From assembly GCA_947174085.1 (NCBI GenBank), contig CAMWHN010000095.1, forward strand, positions 1 through 7,744: a stretch of 7,744 nucleotides of DNA, in the 5' to 3' direction. Made by a program: the position numbers and the translations under genes. Numbering within the stretch: position 1 is the first letter of the stretch; every line of letters starts with the position of its first letter. The stretch comes from an uncultured Ruminococcus sp. (GTDB lineage Bacteria; Bacillota; Clostridia; Oscillospirales; Ruminococcaceae). The notes beneath the pieces were generated by a model. It ran no database searches. It was given only the letters and a program-made list of their open reading frames with translations, and was not told the DNA's origin. Below are positions 1-6,041 of the stretch, one piece after another.

Positions 1-295
1 TCAAAACTGGATTGCTAGCAATGGTACAGCTTGTTTTCCAAATGGCGAATCTCCTGAAAATTTTAAATTAAGAACAATAAAAGCTTTTGAAAAATTAATA
101 AAAATTTATCATGAAAATATAACAATTATTGCACATGGCGGGACTATTATGGCAATTTTAGAAAAATTTGCTGTTCCTGAACAAAATTATTATGATTATC
201 AAATTGCAAATGCAAATGGCTATGCAACAGAATATATTAATAATAAATTGCATGTACTAACAAAAATTAAGCCTAAAAGTGTAATAAATTGCTAG
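1..295 (+). CDS. Histidine phosphatase, probable alpha-ribazole phosphatase (CobC-like), 3' part
   Basis: The gene is cut by the left edge of the window; the visible reading frame starts at base 2 and gives 97 residues before TAG at 293-295. The protein belongs to the histidine phosphatase (phosphoglycerate mutase) superfamily. The visible part has the stretch NWIASNGTACFPNGES, which fits the substrate-binding segment of the family, and the motif AHGGTIMAIL, whose His (codon 134-136) matches the second catalytic histidine. The first RHG motif is missing because it lies off the window. In anaerobic Firmicutes this kind of protein often sits with cobU/cobS/cobD and removes phosphate from alpha-ribazole phosphate in the last steps of cobalamin assembly. 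The cobalamin riboswitch immediately downstream supports that reading, but another small phosphatase of the same family cannot be excluded. The C-terminus is Lys/Asn-rich. No clear intrinsic terminator follows the stop codon. Confidence 0.72.
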   Translation, partial: QNWIASNGTACFPNGESPENFKLRTIKAFEKLIKIYHENITIIAHGGTIMAILEKFAVPEQNYYDYQIANANGYATEYINNKLHVLTKIKPKSVINC

Positions 296-329
296 ATTTA
301 TATAATTTTAATAAAAATAAAAAAAATAC

Positions 330-358
330 TTGCATTTTGCTGAAATTGCTGTTATAAT
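330..358 (+). promoter_or_regulatory. Sigma-A-type promoter of the cobalamin-riboswitch operon
   Basis: A -35 box TTGCAT (330-335) is followed by a 17-base spacer and a perfect -10 box TATAAT (353-358). The -10 is preceded by TG at 350-351, so it is also an extended -10. Transcription should start near base 365, which gives a leader of about 370 bases before the first start codon, enough for the whole riboswitch. The preceding 296-329 stretch is nearly pure A/T and may act as an UP-like element; that part is inference. Confidence 0.8.
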
Positions 359-420
359 AAAATCATGTTAGCTAGCATAAATTTATTTAATATTTTGAAT
401 CTTGAAAATTGAAAAAACAA

Positions 421-667
421 GCGGTGCTTTCGATTGTGAAATATTTTGCAATTTTGCAATGCGAAAGGTAAAAGGGAAACAGGTGTGATTCCTGTACGAA
501 CTCGTCACTGTGATTGCGGAGTAGAATAGCTTTTTGCAAAAAAATTTTTTGTGAAGTCACTGGTATGATAACTGGGAAGGCTTGCTGTTCTATGAAGATG
601 CATAAGTCAGGAAACCTGCCGTTTCGTTGGTACGGAAATTATTATTATAATTTCAGGTCACGAGATT
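421..667 (+). promoter_or_regulatory. Cobalamin riboswitch (B12 element) aptamer
   Basis: The conserved blocks of the cobalamin riboswitch occur in the right order. They are AAAGGGAA (471-478), the P5 hairpin ACAGG/CCTGT (479-483 and 491-495), GTCACTGTGA (504-513), GAAGTCACTGG (553-563), GGGAAGG (574-580) and the B12 box AAGTCAGGAAACCTGCCG (604-621). An upstream stem CTTTCG/CGAAAG (427-432 with 462-467) is extended by ATTG/CAAT. Downstream, a P13 hairpin can be drawn from 649-654 with 662-667. Its loop AGGTCAC (655-661) is complementary to the L5 loop TGTGATT (484-490), which is the kissing-loop contact typical of this class. The element should sense adenosyl- or methylcobalamin and repress the genes that follow. 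The stretch around 532-552, with runs of A and T, is a variable peripheral arm. Confidence 0.95.
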
Positions 668-705
668 TTGATTGTACCGGAAATAAAATAATTTCGTACC
701 TTTTT
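629..705 (+). terminator. Riboswitch expression-platform terminator
   Basis: The 3' arm AATAATTTCGTACC (687-700) is followed at once by TTTTT (701-705). It can pair over 14 base pairs, with one bulged G, with 629-643, closing over the P13 hairpin. Alternatively it can pair with the nearer segment 674-684 (GTAC, two-base bulge, GAAAT) to form a compact hairpin with a six-base loop. Either form makes an intrinsic terminator in front of the chelatase gene. A competing pairing GGTAC/GTACC (629-633 with 674-678) would disrupt both. Which form is stabilised by ligand cannot be settled by eye. Confidence 0.75.
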
Positions 706-719
706 GGTATTCAAAACAG

Positions 720-724
720 AAAGG
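720..724 (+). promoter_or_regulatory. Ribosome binding site setting the cbiK start
   Basis: AAAGG lies 8 bases before the ATG at 733. The same reading frame stays open back to an ATG at 556 and beyond, but that upstream part is riboswitch RNA. This site and the signal peptide that begins at 733 fix the true start. Confidence 0.8.
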
Positions 725-732
725 TTGAAGTT

Positions 733-1812
733 ATGAAAAAATTACTTGCATTTATGCTTGGTCTGTCTGTACTAACATTGACAGGCTGTGCGAACAAACC
801 AGAAGAAAGTACTTCAGATATGGAAAATAATATTTCCACAAATGCCGAGACTGACGTTTCTACGGAATCGCCAACAAAGCAAGAAGTGTCAGAAACAGAA
901 TCAAAAACAGATTCTGAAACGGACACTGAATCTGAAAATGAGGACGAGGAAGAAAATTATAATACTGGAGATGCTTCTCTGGATAATATTAGAAATCAGG
1001 ATAATATCGGCGATAATGAAATTTTAGTTGTCAGCTTTGGAACAAGTTTCAATGATAATCGGCGTCTGACAATTGGCGCAATTGAAGAAGAAATTGATAA
1101 TCAGTTTTCTGATTATGAAATCAGACGAGGGTTTACAGCAGATATTATTATTAATCATGTGCAGAAACGTGATAATATTTTAATTGACAATGTAGAAACT
1201 GCATTGCAAAGGGCTTGCGATAATCAAGTTAAAAATCTCGTCATTCAGCCAACACATTTGATGAATGGCTATGAATATCAAGAATTAATTGACCAAGTGG
1301 CACAATATGCTGACGCATTTGAACATATTGCTTTTGGCGAGCCTTTATTAACAAGTGACGAGGATTTCAAAAAAGTAGAACAAGCTATGATTAACTGGAC
1401 TTCAGAATATGATGACGGTGAAACAGCAATTTGCTTTATGGGTCATGGTACAGAAGCGGATTCTAATGCCGTTTATGAAAAAATGCAAAATTTATTAATC
1501 GCAGACGGCTATGAAAATTATTTCATTGGCACAGTAGAGGCAGAGCCGTCTCTTGATACTGTTCTGGAAGCTGTGCAATCTGGAAATTATAAGCGTGTTG
1601 TATTAGAGCCTTTAATGGTTGTTTCTGGTGACCATGCGAATAACGACATGGCAGGCGATGAAGAAGATTCTTGGAAATCTGTTTTTGAAAATGCCGGCTA
1701 TGAAGTAATTTGTTTATTGCGTGGATTAGGCGAAAATGAGGAAATTCGTCAAATTTATGTAGAACATGCACAGATAGCTGTAAATTCTATCACAGATACA
1801 AATGCAGAATAA
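733..1812 (+). CDS. cbiK: Lipoprotein-type anaerobic cobalt chelatase (CbiK family)
   Basis: CbiK inserts Co2+ into sirohydrochlorin in the anaerobic cobalamin pathway. The 359-residue protein begins with a lipoprotein signal peptide (MKKLL, hydrophobic core, lipobox LTGC with Cys19). An acidic Ser/Thr/Glu/Asp-rich linker follows to about residue 92, then a complete two-lobed chelatase domain (about 96-350). Family hallmarks are ILVVSFGTSF (97-106), IRRGFTADIII (130-140), IQPTHLMNGYEY (171-182), FMGHGTEADSNAVY (235-248) and SGDHANNDMAGDEEDSW (298-314). His238 and His301 are spaced like His145 and His207 of Salmonella CbiK, and Glu181 fits its Glu89, so the metal-handling residues look intact. 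Cytoplasmic CbiK lacks the first 92 residues; the nearest known parallel is the periplasmic CbiK of Desulfovibrio. The gene is first in a riboswitch-controlled unit and is followed by its own terminator. No other cbi genes are visible, so the real extracellular role (chelation, or tetrapyrrole or cobalt binding) is open. Confidence 0.93.
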   Translation: MKKLLAFMLGLSVLTLTGCANKPEESTSDMENNISTNAETDVSTESPTKQEVSETESKTDSETDTESENEDEEENYNTGDASLDNIRNQDNIGDNEILVVSFGTSFNDNRRLTIGAIEEEIDNQFSDYEIRRGFTADIIINHVQKRDNILIDNVETALQRACDNQVKNLVIQPTHLMNGYEYQELIDQVAQYADAFEHIAFGEPLLTSDEDFKKVEQAMINWTSEYDDGETAICFMGHGTEADSNAVYEKMQNLLIADGYENYFIGTVEAEPSLDTVLEAVQSGNYKRVVLEPLMVVSGDHANNDMAGDEEDSWKSVFENAGYEVICLLRGLGENEEIRQIYVEHAQIAVNSITDTNAE

Positions 1813-1823
1813 AACAAATCTAG

Positions 1824-1857
1824 CGAGCAGGGGCTTTTGCTCCTGCCGTTGTTTTTT
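1824..1857 (+). terminator. Intrinsic terminator between cbiK and the transporter genes
   Basis: The stem GCAGGGGC/GCTCCTGC (1827-1834 with 1839-1846) has a TTTT loop and is extended by CG/CG (1824-1825 with 1847-1848) across a bulged A. TTGTTTTTT (1849-1857) follows directly. The GC-rich stem stands out from the AT-rich surroundings. Only 23 bases separate it from the next start codon and they hold no promoter. It therefore probably acts as a partial terminator or a 3'-end stabiliser, lowering expression of the downstream genes relative to cbiK. Confidence 0.8.
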
Positions 1858-1880
1858 AAGGATTGGAGATGTAAATTTTC

Positions 1881-2786
1881 GTGAATATGAGAAAAATAAT
1901 AACTTGTTTATCTGGAATGCTAATTCTTTTGGCTTGTACTGGCTGTAATAAACAATCAGGTGAACCTATTGCGACAATGCCTGTGACAGATAATTCTACA
2001 CAGCAAGATTTACTTGCCGGAGCTGATGAAACTGTTACACCAAAAAATATTGTAGAAGACGGTATGACACCAATTGACGGCGAAATGGTTCTTGATGGTA
2101 TTTATGATATTATAGTAGATTCTAGTTCTTCTATGTTTCAAGTGAGTTCTTGTCAATTAAGTGTTAGTATGGGCAAAATGACAGCTACTATGACAATGAA
2201 CGGTACAGGCTACTTGTATTTATTTATGGGAACAGGTGAGGAAGCTGTTAAATTATCTGAAAAAAGTTATATTGCTTTCACAGAAAATGAAAATGGTGAA
2301 TATGTTTTTACTGTTCCAGTAGAGGCTTTAGACAAGGGTATTGCTTGTTCTGCATTTAGTAAAAATAAGCAAAAATGGTATGATAGAACAATTTTATTCC
2401 GTTCAGATTCTTTGCCGATAACTGCGTTTGATGAAAGTCTTGTGCCAACTGTGTCTAGCTTAGGATTAGAAGACGGTGAATATCAAATTGCTGTAATATT
2501 AGAGGGCGGTTCTGGCAGAGCGTCTGTAACTTCTCCTGCAAAATTAATCATTCAAGATGGTGAAGCGATTGCAGAAATTATCTGGAGTAGTTCTAATTAT
2601 GATTACATGCTAGTTGACGGCGAAAAATATATTGCTGAGATTATCAATAATCAATCCGTTTTTGAAATTCCCGTATTAGCATTTAATTATAAATTACCAG
2701 TATCAGCGAATACCACAGCTATGAGTACACCACATGAAATTAATTACACACTGTATTTTGATACGGAGACGTTATTAAAATTATGA
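1881..2786 (+). CDS. Surface lipoprotein with two tandem NEAT-like beta domains
   Basis: The 301-residue product has a lipoprotein signal peptide with two candidate modified cysteines (LLAC, Cys19, and CTGC, Cys22), then a Ser/Thr/Asp-rich linker to about residue 70. Two related domains follow. Domain 1 (about 72-174) runs from DGIYDIIV through MGKMTATMTMNGTGY and VFTVPVEAL to WYDRTILF. Domain 2 (about 198-294) runs from DGEYQIAV through SPAKLIIQDGEAIAEIIW and VFEIPVLAF to HEINYTLYFD. The shared order DGxY, K/A-x-DG strand, VF-x-(I/V)PV, and a final Y/R-T-hydrophobic-F strand shows a duplication. It resembles the layout of NEAT domains, which bind haem. No NEAT YxxxY haem motif is clear, so the family call is tentative and the ligand unknown. 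The start is the GTG at 1881, 12 bases after GGAG (1865-1868); the ATG at 1887 would lie 18 bases away. The gene overlaps the next by ATGA. It may hand corrinoid or another tetrapyrrole to the adjacent binding protein. Confidence 0.8.
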   Translation: MNMRKIITCLSGMLILLACTGCNKQSGEPIATMPVTDNSTQQDLLAGADETVTPKNIVEDGMTPIDGEMVLDGIYDIIVDSSSSMFQVSSCQLSVSMGKMTATMTMNGTGYLYLFMGTGEEAVKLSEKSYIAFTENENGEYVFTVPVEALDKGIACSAFSKNKQKWYDRTILFRSDSLPITAFDESLVPTVSSLGLEDGEYQIAVILEGGSGRASVTSPAKLIIQDGEAIAEIIWSSSNYDYMLVDGEKYIAEIINNQSVFEIPVLAFNYKLPVSANTTAMSTPHEINYTLYFDTETLLKL

Positions 2787-3913
2787 AAAAATTAAGTATC
2801 ATATTAATATTATATTGCTGTCTGATATTTTTTACAGCTTGTCAAAAAACAGCTCCAGAACAGAATATAATTAATCAAACAGAAACTATGAAATTAGACT
2901 ATGCAGAACAATTTTCTGTTTTATATTATCCAGACGGCTGTGCAGAAATTTCTATTAATGACGGAAATATTTATTTACTTGTGCCGGAGGATGTGGAAAT
3001 TCCAGAACATAATGCAAATCAAATTATTTTACAACAACCGTTAGAGAATATTTATTTAGCTGCGTCTTCGGCAATGGATTTATTTGCTAGTTTAGATAGT
3101 TTAGATAGGATTGCTTTAACTTCTACAAAAGATTGGTCAATTCCAAGTGTACAATATGCATTAGATTCCGGAGCATTGCAATATGCCGGAAAATATAGTA
3201 TGCCAGATTATGAATTATTACTAGAAAATCATTGTAATATTGCCATTGAATCTACTATGATTTATCATAGTCCTGATGTAAAAGAACAAATTCAGCAATT
3301 AGGTGTTCCGGTTTTTATAGAACGCTCTAGTTATGAATCTCACCCTCTGGGACGTATGGAATGGATTAAATTATATGGCTTATTATTAGGCAAATTAGAA
3401 CAAGCAGAAGAATTTTTTAATCAAAAAGCAGAATTATTTCAAGAAATTACAAACTCTGTTGCGGAAGATTCTAGTCAAACTAAAAAAACTGTTGCATTTT
3501 TTTATATTTCGCCGAATGGCTATGTGAATATTCGAAAACCAAATGATTATATTTCACACATGATAGAATTAGCCGGAGGAGAATATATTTTCACAGAGGA
3601 AAATTTAAATCTCGAAAAAAATAATTTATCTACTATGAATATTCAAACAGAAGTATTTTATGAAATTGCTAAAAATGCAGATATTTTTATTTATAATAGC
3701 TTGATAGATGACGAATTACAAAGCATAGACGAACTGCTTGAAAAAAGTAGTATTTTAGCCGATTGTAAAGCCGTTCAGAATGGAAATGTTTGGTGTGCAG
3801 GACAAAATTTATTTCAACAGTCTACGAATGCTTCTGAAATGTTAGCGGATTTTTATGCAGTTTTGCATGATGATAGTAAGCAGGGAATTTATTTCATGCA
3901 TAAATTAACATGA
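2783..3913 (+). CDS. ABC transporter substrate-binding lipoprotein (BtuF/FhuD-like)
   Basis: The 376-residue product has a lipoprotein signal peptide (MKKLSIILIL, lipobox FTAC, Cys20) and a class III (TroA-fold) binding-protein body. An N-terminal lobe lies about 45-185, a long connecting helix includes EWIKLYGLLLGKLEQAEEFF (193-212), and a C-terminal lobe follows to about 365. Features typical of the family are IILQQPLENIYLAASSAMDLF (81-101), where the first lobe tests its ligand, DYELLLENHCNIAIES (142-157) and AVQNGNVWCAG (330-340). The helical backbone, without a strong flexible hinge, is typical of binding proteins for cobalamin, siderophores or haem. The riboswitch upstream makes a corrinoid the most likely substrate. 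The start overlaps the previous stop as ATGA (2783-2786), with GGAG at 2765-2768, so the two genes are translationally coupled. It also overlaps or nearly touches the permease gene downstream. Confidence 0.85.
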   Translation: MKKLSIILILYCCLIFFTACQKTAPEQNIINQTETMKLDYAEQFSVLYYPDGCAEISINDGNIYLLVPEDVEIPEHNANQIILQQPLENIYLAASSAMDLFASLDSLDRIALTSTKDWSIPSVQYALDSGALQYAGKYSMPDYELLLENHCNIAIESTMIYHSPDVKEQIQQLGVPVFIERSSYESHPLGRMEWIKLYGLLLGKLEQAEEFFNQKAELFQEITNSVAEDSSQTKKTVAFFYISPNGYVNIRKPNDYISHMIELAGGEYIFTEENLNLEKNNLSTMNIQTEVFYEIAKNADIFIYNSLIDDELQSIDELLEKSSILADCKAVQNGNVWCAGQNLFQQSTNASEMLADFYAVLHDDSKQGIYFMHKLT

Positions 3914-3915
3914 GG
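3912..3915 (+). promoter_or_regulatory. Ribosome binding site that decides the permease start
   Basis: GAGG lies 9 bases before the ATG at 3925, which begins MKKKYLF. An upstream in-frame ATG at 3910 overlaps the previous stop as ATGA but has no Shine-Dalgarno sequence in front of it. The downstream start is therefore preferred. Confidence 0.65.
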
Positions 3916-3924
3916 ATTCGTAAT

Positions 3925-4926
3925 ATGAAAAAAAAATATTTGTTTTGTTTTATAATATTATTGCTATTATTATTGCTGTTATTAATTATTAATTTAATTA
4001 CTGGCAGTAGCAGTATTACTATTGCACAGATAATAGCTATTTTTACAGGAAATAATCAAGATAATATTACCAGACAAATTTTATTGTTTATTCGTCTGCC
4101 ACGGGCTTTCTGTGCATTATTATTAGGCGGTTCGTTAGCTGTATCAGGATTTTTATTACAAAATTTTTTTCATAATCCAATTGCAGGACCATTTGTATTG
4201 GGAATTTCTTCTGGTGCAAAATTAACAGTTGCTTTTGTCATGATTTTCTGTCTGCAAAAAAATATATTTTTATCTTCTGGTGCAATGGTCGGAGCGTCTT
4301 TCTTAGGAGCTTTAATTTCTATGGGTTTTGTACTTGCTGTGTCTGGTAAAGTCAAAAATATGGCTATGTTAGTCGTTAGTGGCATTATGATAGGTTATAT
4401 TTGTTCTGCATTGACGGATTTATTAATTAATTTCGCCGACGATGCGAATATTATTAATTTACATAATTGGTCTATGGGGACTTTTTCCGGAACTGACTGG
4501 CAAGATATTCAAGTAATTATTATTTTATTATTAATTCTTATTATTCCAGTGATTTTACTTGCAAAACCTATGTATGCGTATCAATTCGGCGAAGAATATG
4601 CTGAAAATATGGGCGTAAATATTAAATTTTTCAGAATTGTTTTAATTTTAATTTCTAGTTTATTATCAGCTTGTGTAACAGCTTTTGCAGGACCTATTTC
4701 TTTTGTGGGGATTGCTGTGCCACATCTTGTTAAAAAATTATTCGGCACGGCAAAGCCTATTATTATTTTACCGGCATGTTTTCTTGGAGGGGCTGTATTT
4801 TGTTTATTATGCGATTTACTAGCAAGAAATTTATTTGCGCCGACTGAATTAAGCATTAGCACTGTGACAGCTTTATTTGGTGCGCCTGTTGTTATCTGGA
4901 TAATGCTTCACAAGCAGAAAGGCTGA
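3925..4926 (+). CDS. ABC transporter permease, BtuC/FecCD family
   Basis: This is the integral membrane subunit of a corrinoid/siderophore-type importer; two copies would form the channel. From the ATG at 3925 it has 333 residues, the usual length for FecCD permeases (338 if the ATG at 3910 is used). It is strongly hydrophobic with roughly ten membrane segments. The first holds a run of leucines (residues 12-20). Hallmarks are IRLPRAFCALLLGGSLAVSG (56-75), QNFFHNPIAGPFVLGISSGA (79-98), a cytoplasmic loop GEEYAENMGV (222-231) that fits the helix coupling to the ATPase, and GPISFVGIAVPHLVK (256-270). Near the C-terminus, ELSISTVTALFGAPVVIWIM (308-327) matches the family's last segment, although the usual LPxG is replaced by LSIS. 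It sits between the binding protein and the ATPase, 5 bases before the latter. Substrate is inferred from the riboswitch, so BtuC is likely but not proven. Confidence 0.9.
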   Translation: MKKKYLFCFIILLLLLLLLLIINLITGSSSITIAQIIAIFTGNNQDNITRQILLFIRLPRAFCALLLGGSLAVSGFLLQNFFHNPIAGPFVLGISSGAKLTVAFVMIFCLQKNIFLSSGAMVGASFLGALISMGFVLAVSGKVKNMAMLVVSGIMIGYICSALTDLLINFADDANIINLHNWSMGTFSGTDWQDIQVIIILLLILIIPVILLAKPMYAYQFGEEYAENMGVNIKFFRIVLILISSLLSACVTAFAGPISFVGIAVPHLVKKLFGTAKPIIILPACFLGGAVFCLLCDLLARNLFAPTELSISTVTALFGAPVVIWIMLHKQKG

Positions 4927-4931
4927 TTTTT

Positions 4932-6023
4932 ATGAAAAAATTATATGCTGAAAATATGGCTTTAGGCTATGGCAAGAAAATTATTTTAAATAATCTTAGT
5001 TTTGAATTACATGCCGGTGAAATTTTAACGCTGATTGGCGCAAATGGTGCAGGGAAATCTACAATTTTAAAAACGATTGCAAAACAGCTCCGACCCATTG
5101 CAGGAGCTGTTTATTTAAATCAAAAAAATATAAATCGTTTTAAAGAACAGGAATTTGCAAAGCAATTAGCTATTTTTCTTACACAGCGCATTGACCCAGA
5201 ATTAATGACTTGTGAAGATGTTGTTGCTTCTGGAAGATATCCCTATACAAACAGATTAGGCATTTTATCTGCGCATGATAATATAAAAATTAACGAAGCT
5301 TTAGAATTAGTACACGCAACAAAATTTCGATATGAAAAATTCAATCAAATCAGTGACGGGCAACGTCAAAGAATTATGCTAGCAAGGGCAATTTGTCAAG
5401 AACCAGAAGTTTTATTACTAGATGAACCAACTTCTTTTTTAGATATTAAGCATAAATTAGAGTTATTAGGCTTAATTCAAAAGCTTACCCGTGAAAAAAA
5501 TCTTGCTGTCATGCTGTCTTTACATGAATTAGATTTAGCACAGAAAGTTTCTGACAGAATACTTTGTGTGAAATCTGATAATTATCAAATCGGCACACCA
5601 GAAGAAATTTTTACAGATAATTATATTAAAAATCTTTATGAAATTAATTCTGGTAGCTATTCTGTAATAACTGGTTCTCCAGAACTCTCTAAACCTAAGG
5701 GAACACCTGAAATTTTTGTGATTGGCGGTGCAGGTTCAGGCATTCCAGTTTATCATAAATTACAAAGAAAAAATATACCATTTATAGCCGGTATTTTTCA
5801 TAAACATGATTTAGATTATCCAGTTGCGAATGCTCTTGCCATGCAAGTGATTACAGAACAAGATTTTGAACCCATTCAAGAACAGACTTTACAAAAAGCA
5901 ATTGCTTTAATGAAAACTTGCAAAAGCGTAATTTGCAGTGTGAAAAAATTTGGTTCTATCAATCAAAAAAATAAAATTCTATTCCAGATAGCAAAACAAA
6001 CAGGAAAACTCACAGAGCTTTAA
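4932..6023 (+). CDS. ABC transporter ATPase (BtuD/FecC-like) with extra C-terminal domain
   Basis: This is the ATP-hydrolysing subunit of the importer. Residues 1-245 form a standard nucleotide-binding domain: Walker A GANGAGKST (36-44), Q-loop Gln85, a slightly variant signature SDGQ (141-144; consensus SGGQ), Walker B LLLDEP (161-166), D-loop SFLD and switch His198. The motif ASGRYPYTNRLG (99-110) is typical of FecC/BtuD ATPases. At 363 residues it is about 100 longer than the family norm. Residues 258-363 form an added domain beginning EIFVIGGAGSGIPVYHKL, which looks like a nucleotide-binding (Rossmann-like) strand-glycine loop. It continues with GIFHKHDLDYPVANAL (287-302), which contains His-x-His, and Cys330/Cys335. 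I do not assign it a function; sensing or handling a corrinoid is a guess. AAAGG (4918-4922) lies 9 bases before the ATG. The stop codon falls inside the loop of the terminator hairpin. Confidence 0.9.
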   Translation: MKKLYAENMALGYGKKIILNNLSFELHAGEILTLIGANGAGKSTILKTIAKQLRPIAGAVYLNQKNINRFKEQEFAKQLAIFLTQRIDPELMTCEDVVASGRYPYTNRLGILSAHDNIKINEALELVHATKFRYEKFNQISDGQRQRIMLARAICQEPEVLLLDEPTSFLDIKHKLELLGLIQKLTREKNLAVMLSLHELDLAQKVSDRILCVKSDNYQIGTPEEIFTDNYIKNLYEINSGSYSVITGSPELSKPKGTPEIFVIGGAGSGIPVYHKLQRKNIPFIAGIFHKHDLDYPVANALAMQVITEQDFEPIQEQTLQKAIALMKTCKSVICSVKKFGSINQKNKILFQIAKQTGKLTEL

Positions 6024-6037
6024 ATTCTGTGAGTTTT
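6004..6037. terminator. Bidirectional intrinsic terminator between convergent genes
   Basis: AAAACTCACAGA (6005-6016) and TCTGTGAGTTTT (6026-6037) form a perfect 12-base-pair stem around a 9-base loop. On the plus strand AATTTTATTT follows. On the minus strand the stem is followed by a T-rich tail (TTTTCCTGTTTGTTTT). It can therefore serve both the plus-strand importer operon, whose stop codon TAA (6021-6023) lies in the loop, and the minus-strand exporter pair ending at 6042. Confidence 0.85.
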
Positions 6038-6041
6038 AATT

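Noticed and set aside
13..22. Perfect palindrome TTGCTAGCAA, with GCTAGC again near 370-375
   Set aside because: The first copy is inside a conserved coding motif and the second lacks the flanking bases. Two short copies are not enough to call an operator.
698..725. Possible hairpin ACCTTT/AAAGGT that would hide the cbiK ribosome binding site
   Set aside because: It is only six base pairs with a long loop, and it would form in the read-through state where expression is expected. The terminator explains the region better.
514..732. An upstream extension of the cbiK reading frame, giving a 432-residue protein
   Set aside because: This part is the cobalamin riboswitch and its terminator. The ribosome binding site at 720-724 and the signal peptide both place the start at 733.
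1523..1771. Open frame on the minus strand, 82 codons
   Set aside because: It lies wholly within the conserved chelatase domain on the other strand, and its product has no recognisable features.
3086..3103. Short direct repeat TTTAGATAG
   Set aside because: Two 9-base copies encode Leu-Asp in a conserved region and fit AT-rich codon use, so they are not a meaningful repeat.
3955..3990. Simple-sequence run of TTATTG-type units
   Set aside because: It encodes the leucine-rich first membrane segment of the permease; composition explains it.
4581..4862. Open frame on the minus strand, 93 codons
   Set aside because: It is a shadow of the permease gene, whose membrane segments and family motifs are unambiguous.
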